NCBI GenBank assembly: GCA_039029195.1
Contig: JBCCGR010000038.1
Coordinates: 1 to 43,754 of the forward strand
DNA from: JBCCGR01 sp039029195
GTDB taxonomy: Bacteria > Pseudomonadota > Alphaproteobacteria > Rhizobiales > Rhizobiaceae
DNA: 43,754 bases
Direction of reading: 5' to 3'
Made by a program: the position numbers and the translations under genes. Numbering within the stretch: position 1 is the first letter of the stretch; each line of letters opens with the position of its first letter. The notes under the pieces were generated by a model that worked only from the letters and a program-made list of their open reading frames with translations, was not told where the DNA came from and ran no database searches. This document shows, one piece after another, positions 17,858 through 25,531 of the stretch.

Positions 17858-19201
17858 TTAACTCCATGGAAACGGGCTGTTTGAAGTCGGGTGCAATTCA
17901 CCCGTCTCGAATCTTTTCATGCGGAATGGCTCAAGCAGTTCCTGCTTCTCTCCTAAAACCTCATCCGCCGCGAGAACCCCAACACCAAGCATTTTGTAGC
18001 CATGATTGCTGTCGGCCAGCACCGTCACGTTTTCTTGAAAATGATCGAAAACAGGGAAACTGTCCGGTGTGAAACAGCCAATTCCGCCTGACGGTTCACG
18101 GTGATATTTCGGCATGGTGCCGGAAAACCGTTCATGACAATGTGCCAGCGCGGAAACCCACATGTGGGCAAATTCCGGACCGGACACAAACTCCGGGCTC
18201 GATGGGCCATAAGGGTCTATCTGCACATCATCGACGGGCGTCTCTACCTTGTATGGCGCTGCGCCTCCTTGGATACCACCAAAGTGCCAATCGGGCTTGT
18301 AGTAGATACCCCACATCTCTTCGGTAATGGTCGATCCATCCACATCTGAGATGAGCGGAGCATCGGTATCAACGTGAATTACCGGGGGCATCTCGCCATC
18401 ATTGGTTTGCAGCATTTCAGGCTCAACCTGAAGGACGCCTTCTTCCAATTGCCAGAAACGCCACATGTCCACGCCCTCGTGGACATTGCCTTCCAGGTCT
18501 TTGACGCTGATCTGCTTTGGCAAGCCAAGCATATCCCAGAAATTGCGAACCCATGGACCAGCGCCGATGATCACCCGCTCACAAGAAATGGATCCCTTGT
18601 CGGTTTCAACCGAATGGATGGCCCCTGAGCCATTTTCGCTTGAAAATCCGAGAACCTCGACACCGGTGATGATGCGCACACCCAGGGCTTCCGACTTTTC
18701 CGCCAGCCCGTACATTGCCTTCGTATTGTTGGCGTATCCGCCGCGTTTTTCATGTAGAACCGAAGTAATTTCCTGCGCGCGCCAATCGGCGAACATGCCA
18801 CGCATATAGGAAGTGGATGCATTCGCGCCTTCAATGAACTCGCTCTCGTAGCCAATTGCTTGCTGCTCGGAGAAAATCTGCGCGACATCATCCCGCATCG
18901 CTTCGCAGGATATCTGCATGTACCCTACCGGATGATATGAGAACGCTGCTGCGTCACTCTCCCAGACCGAGACGGAATGCGCCATGAGATTGCGCATCGC
19001 CGGCTGAAAGTAGTTGTTGCGAACAACGCCACAAGCGATGCCTGTTGCTCCGGCAGCAATCCCCGACTTGTCAAGGACAACAACACGACCTTCGACGCTC
19101 TCCCCTCGTTCTGTTAGACGCTCAGCCAATCGCCAAGCCGAGGACAAGCCATGGATACCTGCACCCACAACCACGTAGTCAGCGTGATCCGGAAACGCCA
19201 T
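17858..19201 (-). CDS. DAO-family FAD-dependent oxidoreductase (sarcosine oxidase beta-like)
   Basis: This 447-aa flavoprotein heads the catabolic operon. The N-terminal FAD motif is DYVVVGAGIHGLSSAWRLA, followed by VVVLDKSGIAAGATG. The second FAD segment is VIIGAGPWVRNF and the C-terminal one is DSNHGYKMLGVG. The fold is that of sarcosine/dimethylglycine oxidases and the beta subunit of N-methylglutamate dehydrogenase, so an N-methylated amino acid is the likely substrate. The usual MgdBCD partners are not nearby. I use ATG 19201 because AGGGAG lies upstream; an in-frame GTG at 19243 is possible. The divergent gntR gene and two operator-like sites flank its promoter. It may be a single-subunit N-methylglutamate oxidase, but this is inference. 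Confidence 0.85.
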   Translation of the reverse strand: MAFPDHADYVVVGAGIHGLSSAWRLAERLTERGESVEGRVVVLDKSGIAAGATGIACGVVRNNYFQPAMRNLMAHSVSVWESDAAAFSYHPVGYMQISCEAMRDDVAQIFSEQQAIGYESEFIEGANASTSYMRGMFADWRAQEITSVLHEKRGGYANNTKAMYGLAEKSEALGVRIITGVEVLGFSSENGSGAIHSVETDKGSISCERVIIGAGPWVRNFWDMLGLPKQISVKDLEGNVHEGVDMWRFWQLEEGVLQVEPEMLQTNDGEMPPVIHVDTDAPLISDVDGSTITEEMWGIYYKPDWHFGGIQGGAAPYKVETPVDDVQIDPYGPSSPEFVSGPEFAHMWVSALAHCHERFSGTMPKYHREPSGGIGCFTPDSFPVFDHFQENVTVLADSNHGYKMLGVGVLAADEVLGEKQELLEPFRMKRFETGELHPTSNSPFPWS

Positions 19202-19302
19202 TACTGCGTCGCTCCCTGAAGCTGTGGCGTGCTTTGCAGCCACATATTGTTATCGTTCTTGATTTTGAGGCTGTACCACTGAAGACCGAATTACAACCCT
19301 TA

Positions 19303-19322
19303 TTGATCCAATATTGGCTCAC
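19303..19322. promoter_or_regulatory. Operator-like site A, FAD oxidoreductase/gntR promoter region
   Basis: The 20-mer TTGATCCAATATTGGCTCAC has a perfect left half of the palindrome TTGATCCAATATTGGATCAA. It starts exactly 40 bp from site B, so the two would lie on the same face of the helix. It is the likely binding site of the adjacent GntR/FCD regulator. Confidence 0.7.
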
Positions 19323-19342
19323 ATTTGCTTTTTTTTGCCTTT

Positions 19343-19362
19343 TTGGTACAATATTGGATCAA
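19343..19362. promoter_or_regulatory. Operator-like site B, FAD oxidoreductase/gntR promoter region
   Basis: The 20-mer TTGGTACAATATTGGATCAA has a perfect right half of the same palindrome. It lies 23 bp before the gntR start codon, where binding could also repress gntR itself. Confidence 0.7.
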
Positions 19363-19385
19363 AAAATGAAGAGCTGAGTGAATAA

Positions 19386-20063
19386 ATGAAATCGAGACGC
19401 GGTGCCGCTGAGATCGCTTCAATTTTGCGGGGAGAGATTGAACGCGGTCGATATACCCGGAACGAACGGTTCCCTGCCGAGCGGGTGTTGTCGGAGGAAT
19501 TTGATGTGGCTCGCGGCACGGTTCGTGAGGCGTTGAGCCAGCTGGCGAACGAAGGACTGGTTGAAATCCGTCGAGGCAGCGGTGCCTATGTATTGCAGGG
19601 TGGGTGGGCCACGAGCAACTCGGCCATCACAGAAGCGCGCCCACTTGAGTTGATGGATGCGCGTTTCGCCCTGGAACCACACGTCTGCAGGCTGGCTGTA
19701 TTGCATGCACGCCAGCGAGATTTCGAGCGCGCAGAACAATTGTTGATGACGATGGAGGAAAGCGTGCACGACCAGCAGGCTTTCTCCGAAGCAGATTCAA
19801 AATTCCACAATCTCTTGGTGGAGGCCACGGGCAATGGCCTGCTGATGTGGATCGTGGAACAGATCAGCAGCGTCAGGCATCAGGAACAATGGTCCCGTAT
19901 GCTGAGAGTGACGTTGGATGAGAAAACAATCATGCTCTATAACTCGCAACACCGGCAAATTCTCAATGCCATTCGCACACGGGAGCCGGAGCGTGCCGCC
20001 TTGTTGATGAAAGAGCACCTCGAAACCGCGCGTCTGACGTTGACACGTACGGCTTCAACCTGA
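19386..20063 (+). CDS. GntR-family (FadR/FCD) transcriptional regulator
   Basis: This 225-aa regulator has an N-terminal winged helix (ERGRYTRNERFPAERVLSEEF, then ARGTVREALSQLANEGLVEIRRGSGAYV) and an all-helical FCD ligand domain. The FCD metal-site residues are visible in DARFALEPHVCRLA, SEADSKFHNLLVEATGN and HRQILNAIRTREPERA. It is divergent from the catabolic operon, and the shared region holds two palindromic sites. Local control of methylated-amine catabolism, with a pathway intermediate as ligand, is the straightforward reading. It ends 13 bp before the convergent amidotransferase gene. Confidence 0.92.
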   Translation: MKSRRGAAEIASILRGEIERGRYTRNERFPAERVLSEEFDVARGTVREALSQLANEGLVEIRRGSGAYVLQGGWATSNSAITEARPLELMDARFALEPHVCRLAVLHARQRDFERAEQLLMTMEESVHDQQAFSEADSKFHNLLVEATGNGLLMWIVEQISSVRHQEQWSRMLRVTLDEKTIMLYNSQHRQILNAIRTREPERAALLMKEHLETARLTLTRTAST

Positions 20064-20076
20064 ATTCCCGAACAAG

Positions 20077-20796
20077 CTAAACTTTGGCCGCAGTTTGCAG
20101 CCAATTGATATAAAGCCGTTCTGCCATGGTGTTGAAAGCATCCATATTGGTGTCACACCATGCCTTCATTTTTGCGACACCACTTTCCCCCAGAGCATTT
20201 TCGAGCGCTTTGGCGTAAGTCGGGATCTTCGCCCAGTTCTCAACGGTATCCGGCTCAACTTCCACATGAAACTGGGTCGAATAGGCACGTGGTCCCCACT
20301 TCATCGCCTGAACTGCGCAAAGAGGTGACGTGGCGAGGCACTCCGCGCCGGGGGGCAACCGCTTCACTTCGGCACCATGCCATTGCAGCGAGGGAAAAAC
20401 AGTTGGTAATCCGTCAAAGAAAACGCCGTTTGCACCGACTTCCGTCAATTGCACGTCGAGCACTCCAATTTCCGGTTCATCTGACTTTGCGCAATCACCG
20501 CCCAGCGCATCTGCAAGAAGTTGATGCCCAAGGCATAGGCCCAGGAACGGAAGTCCACGTTCTTCAACCGCTTCTTTGATCAACGCCTTTTCCGATCGCA
20601 GCCAAGGATACTGCTCTTCCTCCCAGACGTCCATCGGCCCGCCCATCACCCAGAGGCCATCGAAGCCATCAAGCGAAGGAACAACCTCGCCTTCATCCAG
20701 CTCCACCTGAACAACTTCGTGTCCGTCTTCTGCCAGAAATGTGCGAAAAATGCCTGGGTGCTCCACCCTGGCGTGCTGCAATACAAGTAGCTTCAA
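20077..20796 (-). CDS. Class I glutamine amidotransferase (GMP synthase-like GATase1)
   Basis: This 239-aa stand-alone GATase1 domain has the full triad: C88 in GLCLGHQLLA, H177 and E179 in STQFHVEVE. It lacks any synthase domain. Such proteins are often annotated GMP synthase-like but may hydrolyse gamma-glutamyl amides, which would suit a locus built on gamma-glutamylmethylamide. Its ATG overlaps the end of the upstream AraC/GATase1 regulator by four bases, so the pair forms an operon. Confidence 0.88.
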   Translation of the reverse strand: MKLLVLQHARVEHPGIFRTFLAEDGHEVVQVELDEGEVVPSLDGFDGLWVMGGPMDVWEEEQYPWLRSEKALIKEAVEERGLPFLGLCLGHQLLADALGGDCAKSDEPEIGVLDVQLTEVGANGVFFDGLPTVFPSLQWHGAEVKRLPPGAECLATSPLCAVQAMKWGPRAYSTQFHVEVEPDTVENWAKIPTYAKALENALGESGVAKMKAWCDTNMDAFNTMAERLYINWLQTAAKV

Positions 20797-21845
20797 ACTG
20801 CATCTCCGAATGTCGTTGATGAATCGAACCCAGCCCTGAATTGTGGTCTCTGTTTCTTTTCGCGATAGTCTCTGGGGGCGTATCCAGCGTATCGCCGAAA
20901 CAGGGTTGTGAAGTGGGCCGGGGACTCAAACCCTGTGGCAATTGCAACGTCAGTAATACTCATTGGCGTCTGCTCAAGCAATTGACGGGCGGCATTGAGC
21001 CTTAAAGTCCGGTAGTAACCCATCGTCGTTACGCCGAGGGCATTTTTGAATATGCGATTGAGTTGGCGCGTGCTGACACACACAATTTCTGCGATCTGGC
21101 CCAGTGACATGGGATTCGCCATGGAGTTTTCCATGACTTCGATGGCTGCAATTGCCTTGGGATTGTGTGTCAGGTGGCGCGCGGCAGTGTTGGCGCGCTG
21201 CGCACCGGATGCACCGCGAACAGAAGTCTGCAGGAACCAGTCCGATACCTGCCAGGCAAACTCCTTCCCAAATTGCTGCGCAATCAATGTGTGCATGAGA
21301 TCAAGTGGAGCAATTCCACCGGCACAAGTAATGCGTTTTCGGTCAATCACATAGAGGTTTCGCTCCAGAGCCACATCAGGATAAAGTTCTTCGAACAGAT
21401 TGGCGTGTTCCCAGTGAACCGTGGCCCGATGGTTATCGAGTAGCCCTGCTTTGGCAAGAATGACCGGGCCTCCGGAAACGCCACCAAGCACGACACCTCT
21501 CCGTGCGAGCATTCGCAGCCACTGCAATGTGGGTGCATCGCTGAAAGTGGCGGGATTTCCTCCAGCCACGACAAACAGAATATCGAATAGTCCAGCCGCG
21601 GAGCCCACACTTTCGGCACATGATATTTCCAGGCCCGACGACGAAACGCTCGTTGACCCACTGACGGCCACATGGATCAATTGAAACACTGTTCCTTTGC
21701 CTTTTATATTTGCAGCGCGTAACGGCTCAGCCAGGGATGCGTACGACATCAACGCGAAGCCGGGTATCAGCAGCACACCGATGCGCGATGTTTCAGAGGG
21801 TTCCCCGCCGTTCAGGTCATGGATTTTTTCCACACTTCCTCCCAT
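20793..21845 (-). CDS. GlxA/GbdR-like AraC-family transcriptional regulator
   Basis: The protein has an N-terminal DJ-1/PfpI-like domain (IGVLLIPGFALMSYASLAEPLRAAN through GGVSGGPVILAKAGLLD) and a C-terminal AraC double helix-turn-helix (MSLGQIAEIVCVSTRQLNRIFK and PMSITDVAIATGFESPAHFTTLFRRYAG). This layout is that of GlxA and GbdR, and GbdR senses glycine betaine and dimethylglycine in pseudomonads. The frame stays open to 22040, but the upstream residues look non-coding. I place the start at ATG 21845. The GTG at 21833 behind GGAGG is a strong alternative, giving 346 aa. A second, amine-responsive regulator for the island is plausible. Confidence 0.88.
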   Translation of the reverse strand: MGGSVEKIHDLNGGEPSETSRIGVLLIPGFALMSYASLAEPLRAANIKGKGTVFQLIHVAVSGSTSVSSSGLEISCAESVGSAAGLFDILFVVAGGNPATFSDAPTLQWLRMLARRGVVLGGVSGGPVILAKAGLLDNHRATVHWEHANLFEELYPDVALERNLYVIDRKRITCAGGIAPLDLMHTLIAQQFGKEFAWQVSDWFLQTSVRGASGAQRANTAARHLTHNPKAIAAIEVMENSMANPMSLGQIAEIVCVSTRQLNRIFKNALGVTTMGYYRTLRLNAARQLLEQTPMSITDVAIATGFESPAHFTTLFRRYAGYAPRDYREKKQRPQFRAGFDSSTTFGDAV

Positions 21846-22622
21846 CGCGACTTCAATCGCCATTGCCGCTGACAGAGAGACCAAGTTAAGCCTCCTGTCT
21901 TGTGTCGTTGCGAAAAGTCCCCACCAACTTGGATGGGAGTCATCGATCGAGCACAGGCGAATACTGATTGATAGAGCCACAGGAAGCGGAAGACGGCAAG
22001 CACATGCCCTATTCAGGGACAAATCGCGCAATGACCTCACACTCGGTTCGAAACAGACACAATGCTTTAGATAAAATGATTCCTAGTTTGCTGCCCAGTC
22101 GTACATTTTATTGAATAAAATCCCAATATAAATTCCGACACTGATGGACAAAATACATTGTTACAAATCTGAGTGAAATTTATATTCTTGCTGGACAGTA
22201 AGCACCTCATCTCAACGTGATCTGTCAGGTCAGTATCGTTGAACAATCTCGTTCCGTCTGGGCTAAGAAAAATGGTAGTTTGGGGAGGGCGATAGGATGC
22301 CGCAGTTGACCAAACTGATGAGATGCAGCGAGTGGGTTAAAATAACCGACGCAGATGCGATCTCTGACAATTTATCGGTTACCTCAGCAAAAAACATTGA
22401 AATCTGCACCGCTATTGCCATCGCAGATTCATTGACCGTGTGAGCATTTCCATGGAGCTTTTTAGAACTCGGAATCTGCAGTATGATTCACCAGCTTCGA
22501 TCCCCAAAGCGTTTTTTTTAACAGGAGAGCGGGAAGATAACTCTGCCCGGTGGCCGACACATTCGGGTTGGCCGAACATGCATTGCTGCAATGTCTCTTG
22601 CCGAGTCGCAATTTGTAGAATG
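21846..22622. other. Intergenic between AraC-type regulator and IS remnant
   Basis: The stretch probably contains the regulator's promoter and a 17-bp palindrome (22105-22121). The only reading frame worth naming is a 48-codon one at about 22297-22443 (MPQLTKLMRCSEWVK at its start) with GGAGGG upstream. It resembles no family I know and may be chance. No RNA gene was seen. Confidence 0.4.
22105..22121. promoter_or_regulatory. Perfect 17-bp palindrome upstream of the AraC-type regulator
   Basis: ATTTTATTGAATAAAAT has 8-bp arms around one base and lies in an AT-rich stretch about 260 bp before the regulator start. It is a possible operator. AT richness raises the chance of a coincidental palindrome. 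Confidence 0.35.
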
Positions 22623-22659
22623 TGACCTGCTCCCCAAGGATCGGCATTTTTAGCATGGA

Positions 22660-23430
22660 TCAGTTTGGGCCCTGGTCTCCGTTCGGCCGGATAGCAAATT
22701 CCTGCGGCGTGAGATTGCCGAGAGATGAGTGGGGTCTGTGTCGGTTGAAGTCATTCTTCCAGACGATGATCTTTTCTCGTGCTTTGGCGAACGATGACAA
22801 CTGGGATTGGTTCAAAAGCTTACCGCGGACGCTGCCGTTAAACCTTTCCACCAACGCGTCCTGAATCGGCTTTCCCTGCGCGATGTAACGCCGGTCGATC
22901 CCTCCTTGTTCGCAGCATCTGAGCACCGCCATAATGGTCAGCTCCGTGCCGTTGTTGCTGACAACGGTCGTGGGTTGTCCGCGTTGTCTCATGATCGCGG
23001 AAAATTCCTATATGACACGAAGTCCCGACAGTGATGCATCGGTGATGAGCGCAAGGCACTCTGAGTTGAGTTCTTCAACGATGGCCAGCACGCGGAACCG
23101 GCGCCCATCGGTGAACGCGTCAGTCACAAAATCCAGTCTCCAGCGTTCATTGATCAACTCCAGCACCAGCATCTGTCGGTGTGTCCCCAGAGCACACTTC
23201 CTGCCGCCGCGCTTTCGTACTTGCAACTTCTACTCGTGATAGAGTCGGCGGACCTTATTCCAGTTCAGGTCCCAACCCTCGCTCTTCAGAATGATGGGCA
23301 AGCGGCGGTATCCGAACCGGCGCCGTTTAGACGCCAGTACTTTCACCTTTGCCCCGCAGCCCAGTGTCCAGTGGTCGATTTGACTTAAGTCGATACACAC
23401 GCGAGTCGATCCCGGCCAACACTCAAACCC
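22660..23430 (-). pseudogene. IS3 orfB transposase remnant (integrase catalytic domain)
   Basis: Pieces of a DDE integrase domain lie in different frames. The upstream piece (to 23008) contains RWRLDFVTDAFTDGRRFRVL, with the first catalytic Asp. The downstream piece (22660-22992) contains VVSNNGTELTIMAVL, where an Asn stands in the usual DNGxEF position, then QGKPIQDALVERFNGSVRGK and NRHRPHSSLGNLTP. The frame break between about 22990 and 23010 and the altered N-terminal part before 23226 mean no functional protein can be made. Confidence 0.85.
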
Positions 23431-23499
23431 ATCTCCAATTGTCGCCTTTGCTCTTCATTGCCCAATCCACGGCATTCCTCCTCGAATTGGGTCTCAAAA

Positions 23500-23790
23500 A
23501 TTTCGTGTGAGCTCACTCGAACCCGCGGCATTCGCCTGCTCAATTCCGAGCATCACTTCCAGTGTCGCAACGTCCGTTGTTTGCTCAGTCAGCGTCTTCT
23601 CAAGCTCGGTGTCCTGGCTCTCAAGCGCCTTCAAGCACCGCGTTTCGGACATTTCCATGCCTCGATACTTGGACCATCACTTGTAGAATGCCGCTTCGCT
23701 GGCCCCGTGCTTGCGGCACAGCTCCTTCGCGCCAAGACCGGCTTGGCGCTTCTTCGAAATGCCAAAGATCTGTTCTTCTGGGCAATCGGA
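23500..23790 (-). pseudogene. IS3 orfA remnant (helix-turn-helix protein)
   Basis: In one frame the minus strand reads PEEQIFGISKKRQAGLGAKE followed by LCRKHGASEAAFYK, the hallmark N-terminal HTH of IS3 orfA proteins. A TGA at 23679-23677 then replaces the expected Trp codon, before WSKYRGMEMSE continues. No good start codon is left upstream. Confidence 0.8.
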
Positions 23791-23865
23791 TTCTATTGAT
23801 AGTATGTCTCCTCAACTGGAGAACAACCAAAACCAGAATGCAGGGGTTTTCAGGGGAGCAGTTCA

Positions 23866-24235
23866 CGATGCCCCTAGGTTGACCACACCCCCGCGGAGAC
23901 TCGAATTATCACACCATTGGCGTGAAAATAAAACTGACCGCACCAAGCCAATCTCACTCTTCTGCCTCTGGCGGATATCGATGGGACGCAGCATCTCATA
24001 CTCTTTCAGTTGTTCTTTGGTGTCGAATATTCGTCTAGTTGAGATCAAAGTTTGATAGAGATGAGACTTGGTGTTGAGCACTCAATTTAGAGCTATGGTC
24101 CTCGTTGTGCACTCGAACCTCTAAACCCATATCGAGAGTGGGGTATGATATGGGGTATATTGAAAAACCGCATTCCAGAAAAAATCGAAAATACAAATAG
24201 TTAAATACTCAAATATGGCCCTCTCCTGGCACCAC
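23866..24235. repeat. Right copy of the ~365-bp direct repeat, ending in a tRNA-like 3' end
   Basis: This copy aligns with 149-515 from its first bases (CGATGCCCC) to its last. The left edge coincides with the IS3 right end, so anything further left, such as an alpA copy, has been lost. The right end CCTCTCCTGGCACCA (24221-24235) looks like the 3' acceptor end of a tRNA including CCA, the usual attachment core of P4-type islands. No complete tRNA is present. Duplicated GGGGTA boxes lie about 70-85 bp to its left. Confidence 0.8.
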
Positions 24236-24477
24236 TCTTTACCCACATAGTGCAGCATAGTTCCTCACAAGGCACTGAATTTGCCTTACTTTTCGGATTC
24301 CGGCATTCTCACGGAAAATCACGCTTTCTCATTTTTATCCAACCAAATTGGGTAAAGAAACGTGGGTAAAAATCGCAGTTTTGAGCTCCAGAAGGCGTTT
24401 TACCCAACAATTGATGTGAGTGAGCACATGCCGCTTCGAGCGCTTCCAGAAAGATGGGGTGCGGACTCGGTTGACCG

Positions 24478-25527
24478 TTAACCCCTGACGGTGGTCTTTT
24501 TGCTGTCCTGTAAACGCCAAACATCTTGATCATCAAAGCCGCGGATGGTTTTTTCGCCAAGACTTTCAAGTTCAAACTGGTCGCGAAGGTTCTTTGCCAC
24601 TTCATTGTGGACGCTGATTTCCATTGGCGCCGAAAACTCCTGTAAGCGGGTCGCCAGATTCACGGCCGGGCCAAAAATATCATAAACATATTTCTGAATG
24701 CCAACGACTGAACCCACAACAGCGCCGGACGCGAGCCCTATTCGGCATTGCCACTGATGGGGATGGCTCAAATTACGCCGTTCCAGATAGCGAATGAAAC
24801 GGATGGCCGTGTTGGCAACAGCGCGCGAATGCTCCGGCATGGGATCGGGCAGGCCCGCCACAGTGATATAGGCGTCGCCAATTGTTTTGATCCGCTCGCA
24901 GCCAAATTGTTCACCAATACGGTCGAAGGCACTGTAAATGTCGTTGAGTTCGGTAACTGTGACACTTGGATCAGAGGCCGCGACCATGTCGGTGAAACCC
25001 ACGAAATCAAGCATCAACACAGAAACAGGGTCATAGAGCTGGGGTGTAACAACCCCAAATGCCTTGAACTCTTCGTAGACAGAGCGCGGCATGATGTTGA
25101 GCAGAAGTTTTTCGACCTGCTCCTTTTCGCGCTTTATCTCACGGGTGTTGCGCTCGACCATCGATGAGTAGGAATCAATCATGGATTCCAGTTCCCGGAT
25201 GCGCGTGATGTTCTGGCAAACCAGCACCACCATTTCCTGATCGCCGTCTTTGGTGGCGGTGAAATCGACCGCAATAACCATGGTGCGGCGTTTCTTTTTG
25301 TATTTAACCTCAGCGGTGAACCGGCCGTTTTCAGTCAGATTGCCATCAAGTTCGTCCAGATTGAGATCGGTAAAAATGTCAGCCAACCGGCGATTGTCCA
25401 ACTGGTCGGCAAACCATTCCTCGAATGTATCGTTGGTGAAGTGAAAGTCGAAGTTCTTGCGGTCAAGCAGGGCCACACCAACACCAATGGCGCGCAGCAA
25501 CTGCTCATTGATGGCTTCAATTGACAT
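24478..25527 (-). CDS. PAS-linked class III adenylate cyclase
   Basis: This 349-aa soluble protein should make cyclic AMP. Residues 1-112 look like a PAS sensor domain (GVALLDRKNFDFHFTNDTF and a closing VCQNITRIREL). A coiled-coil linker at about 113-142 resembles the signalling helix of cyclases. The cyclase domain (about 165-340) has both metal Asp residues (D174 in LMLDFVGFTD, D218 in KTIGDAYI) and the transition-state pair N290/R294 (GPAVNLATRL). K214 and D283 are the adenine-selecting residues, so ATP rather than GTP is the expected substrate. It lies 4 bp downstream of a truncated haemoglobin gene, which hints at haem-based gas sensing in trans. Confidence 0.92.
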   Translation of the reverse strand: MSIEAINEQLLRAIGVGVALLDRKNFDFHFTNDTFEEWFADQLDNRRLADIFTDLNLDELDGNLTENGRFTAEVKYKKKRRTMVIAVDFTATKDGDQEMVVLVCQNITRIRELESMIDSYSSMVERNTREIKREKEQVEKLLLNIMPRSVYEEFKAFGVVTPQLYDPVSVLMLDFVGFTDMVAASDPSVTVTELNDIYSAFDRIGEQFGCERIKTIGDAYITVAGLPDPMPEHSRAVANTAIRFIRYLERRNLSHPHQWQCRIGLASGAVVGSVVGIQKYVYDIFGPAVNLATRLQEFSAPMEISVHNEVAKNLRDQFELESLGEKTIRGFDDQDVWRLQDSKKTTVRG

Positions 25528-25531
25528 ACCG

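Larger units (their letters stand above)
22623..23865 (-). mobile_element. Inactivated IS3-family insertion sequence
   Basis: The element is bounded by imperfect terminal inverted repeats: TGACCTGCTCCCC at the left end and, read inward from the right, TGAACTGCTCCCC. Its ~1.24-kb length fits the IS3 family. orfA- and orfB-like sequences on the minus strand are broken by stops and frameshifts. No matching target duplication is seen (left flank ...GAATG, right flank CGATG...). The right end abuts the start of the homology shared with the left repeat at 149. Confidence 0.85.

Noticed and set aside
22297..22443. 48-codon frame with GGAGGG upstream, before the IS remnant
   Set aside because: The peptide has no known features and the region otherwise looks non-coding. 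A ribosome-like site alone is not enough.
24221..24235. Full tRNA gene at the right repeat end
   Set aside because: Only the acceptor-like 3' end is present. The upstream bases do not fold into T, anticodon or D arms, so it is at most an attachment core.
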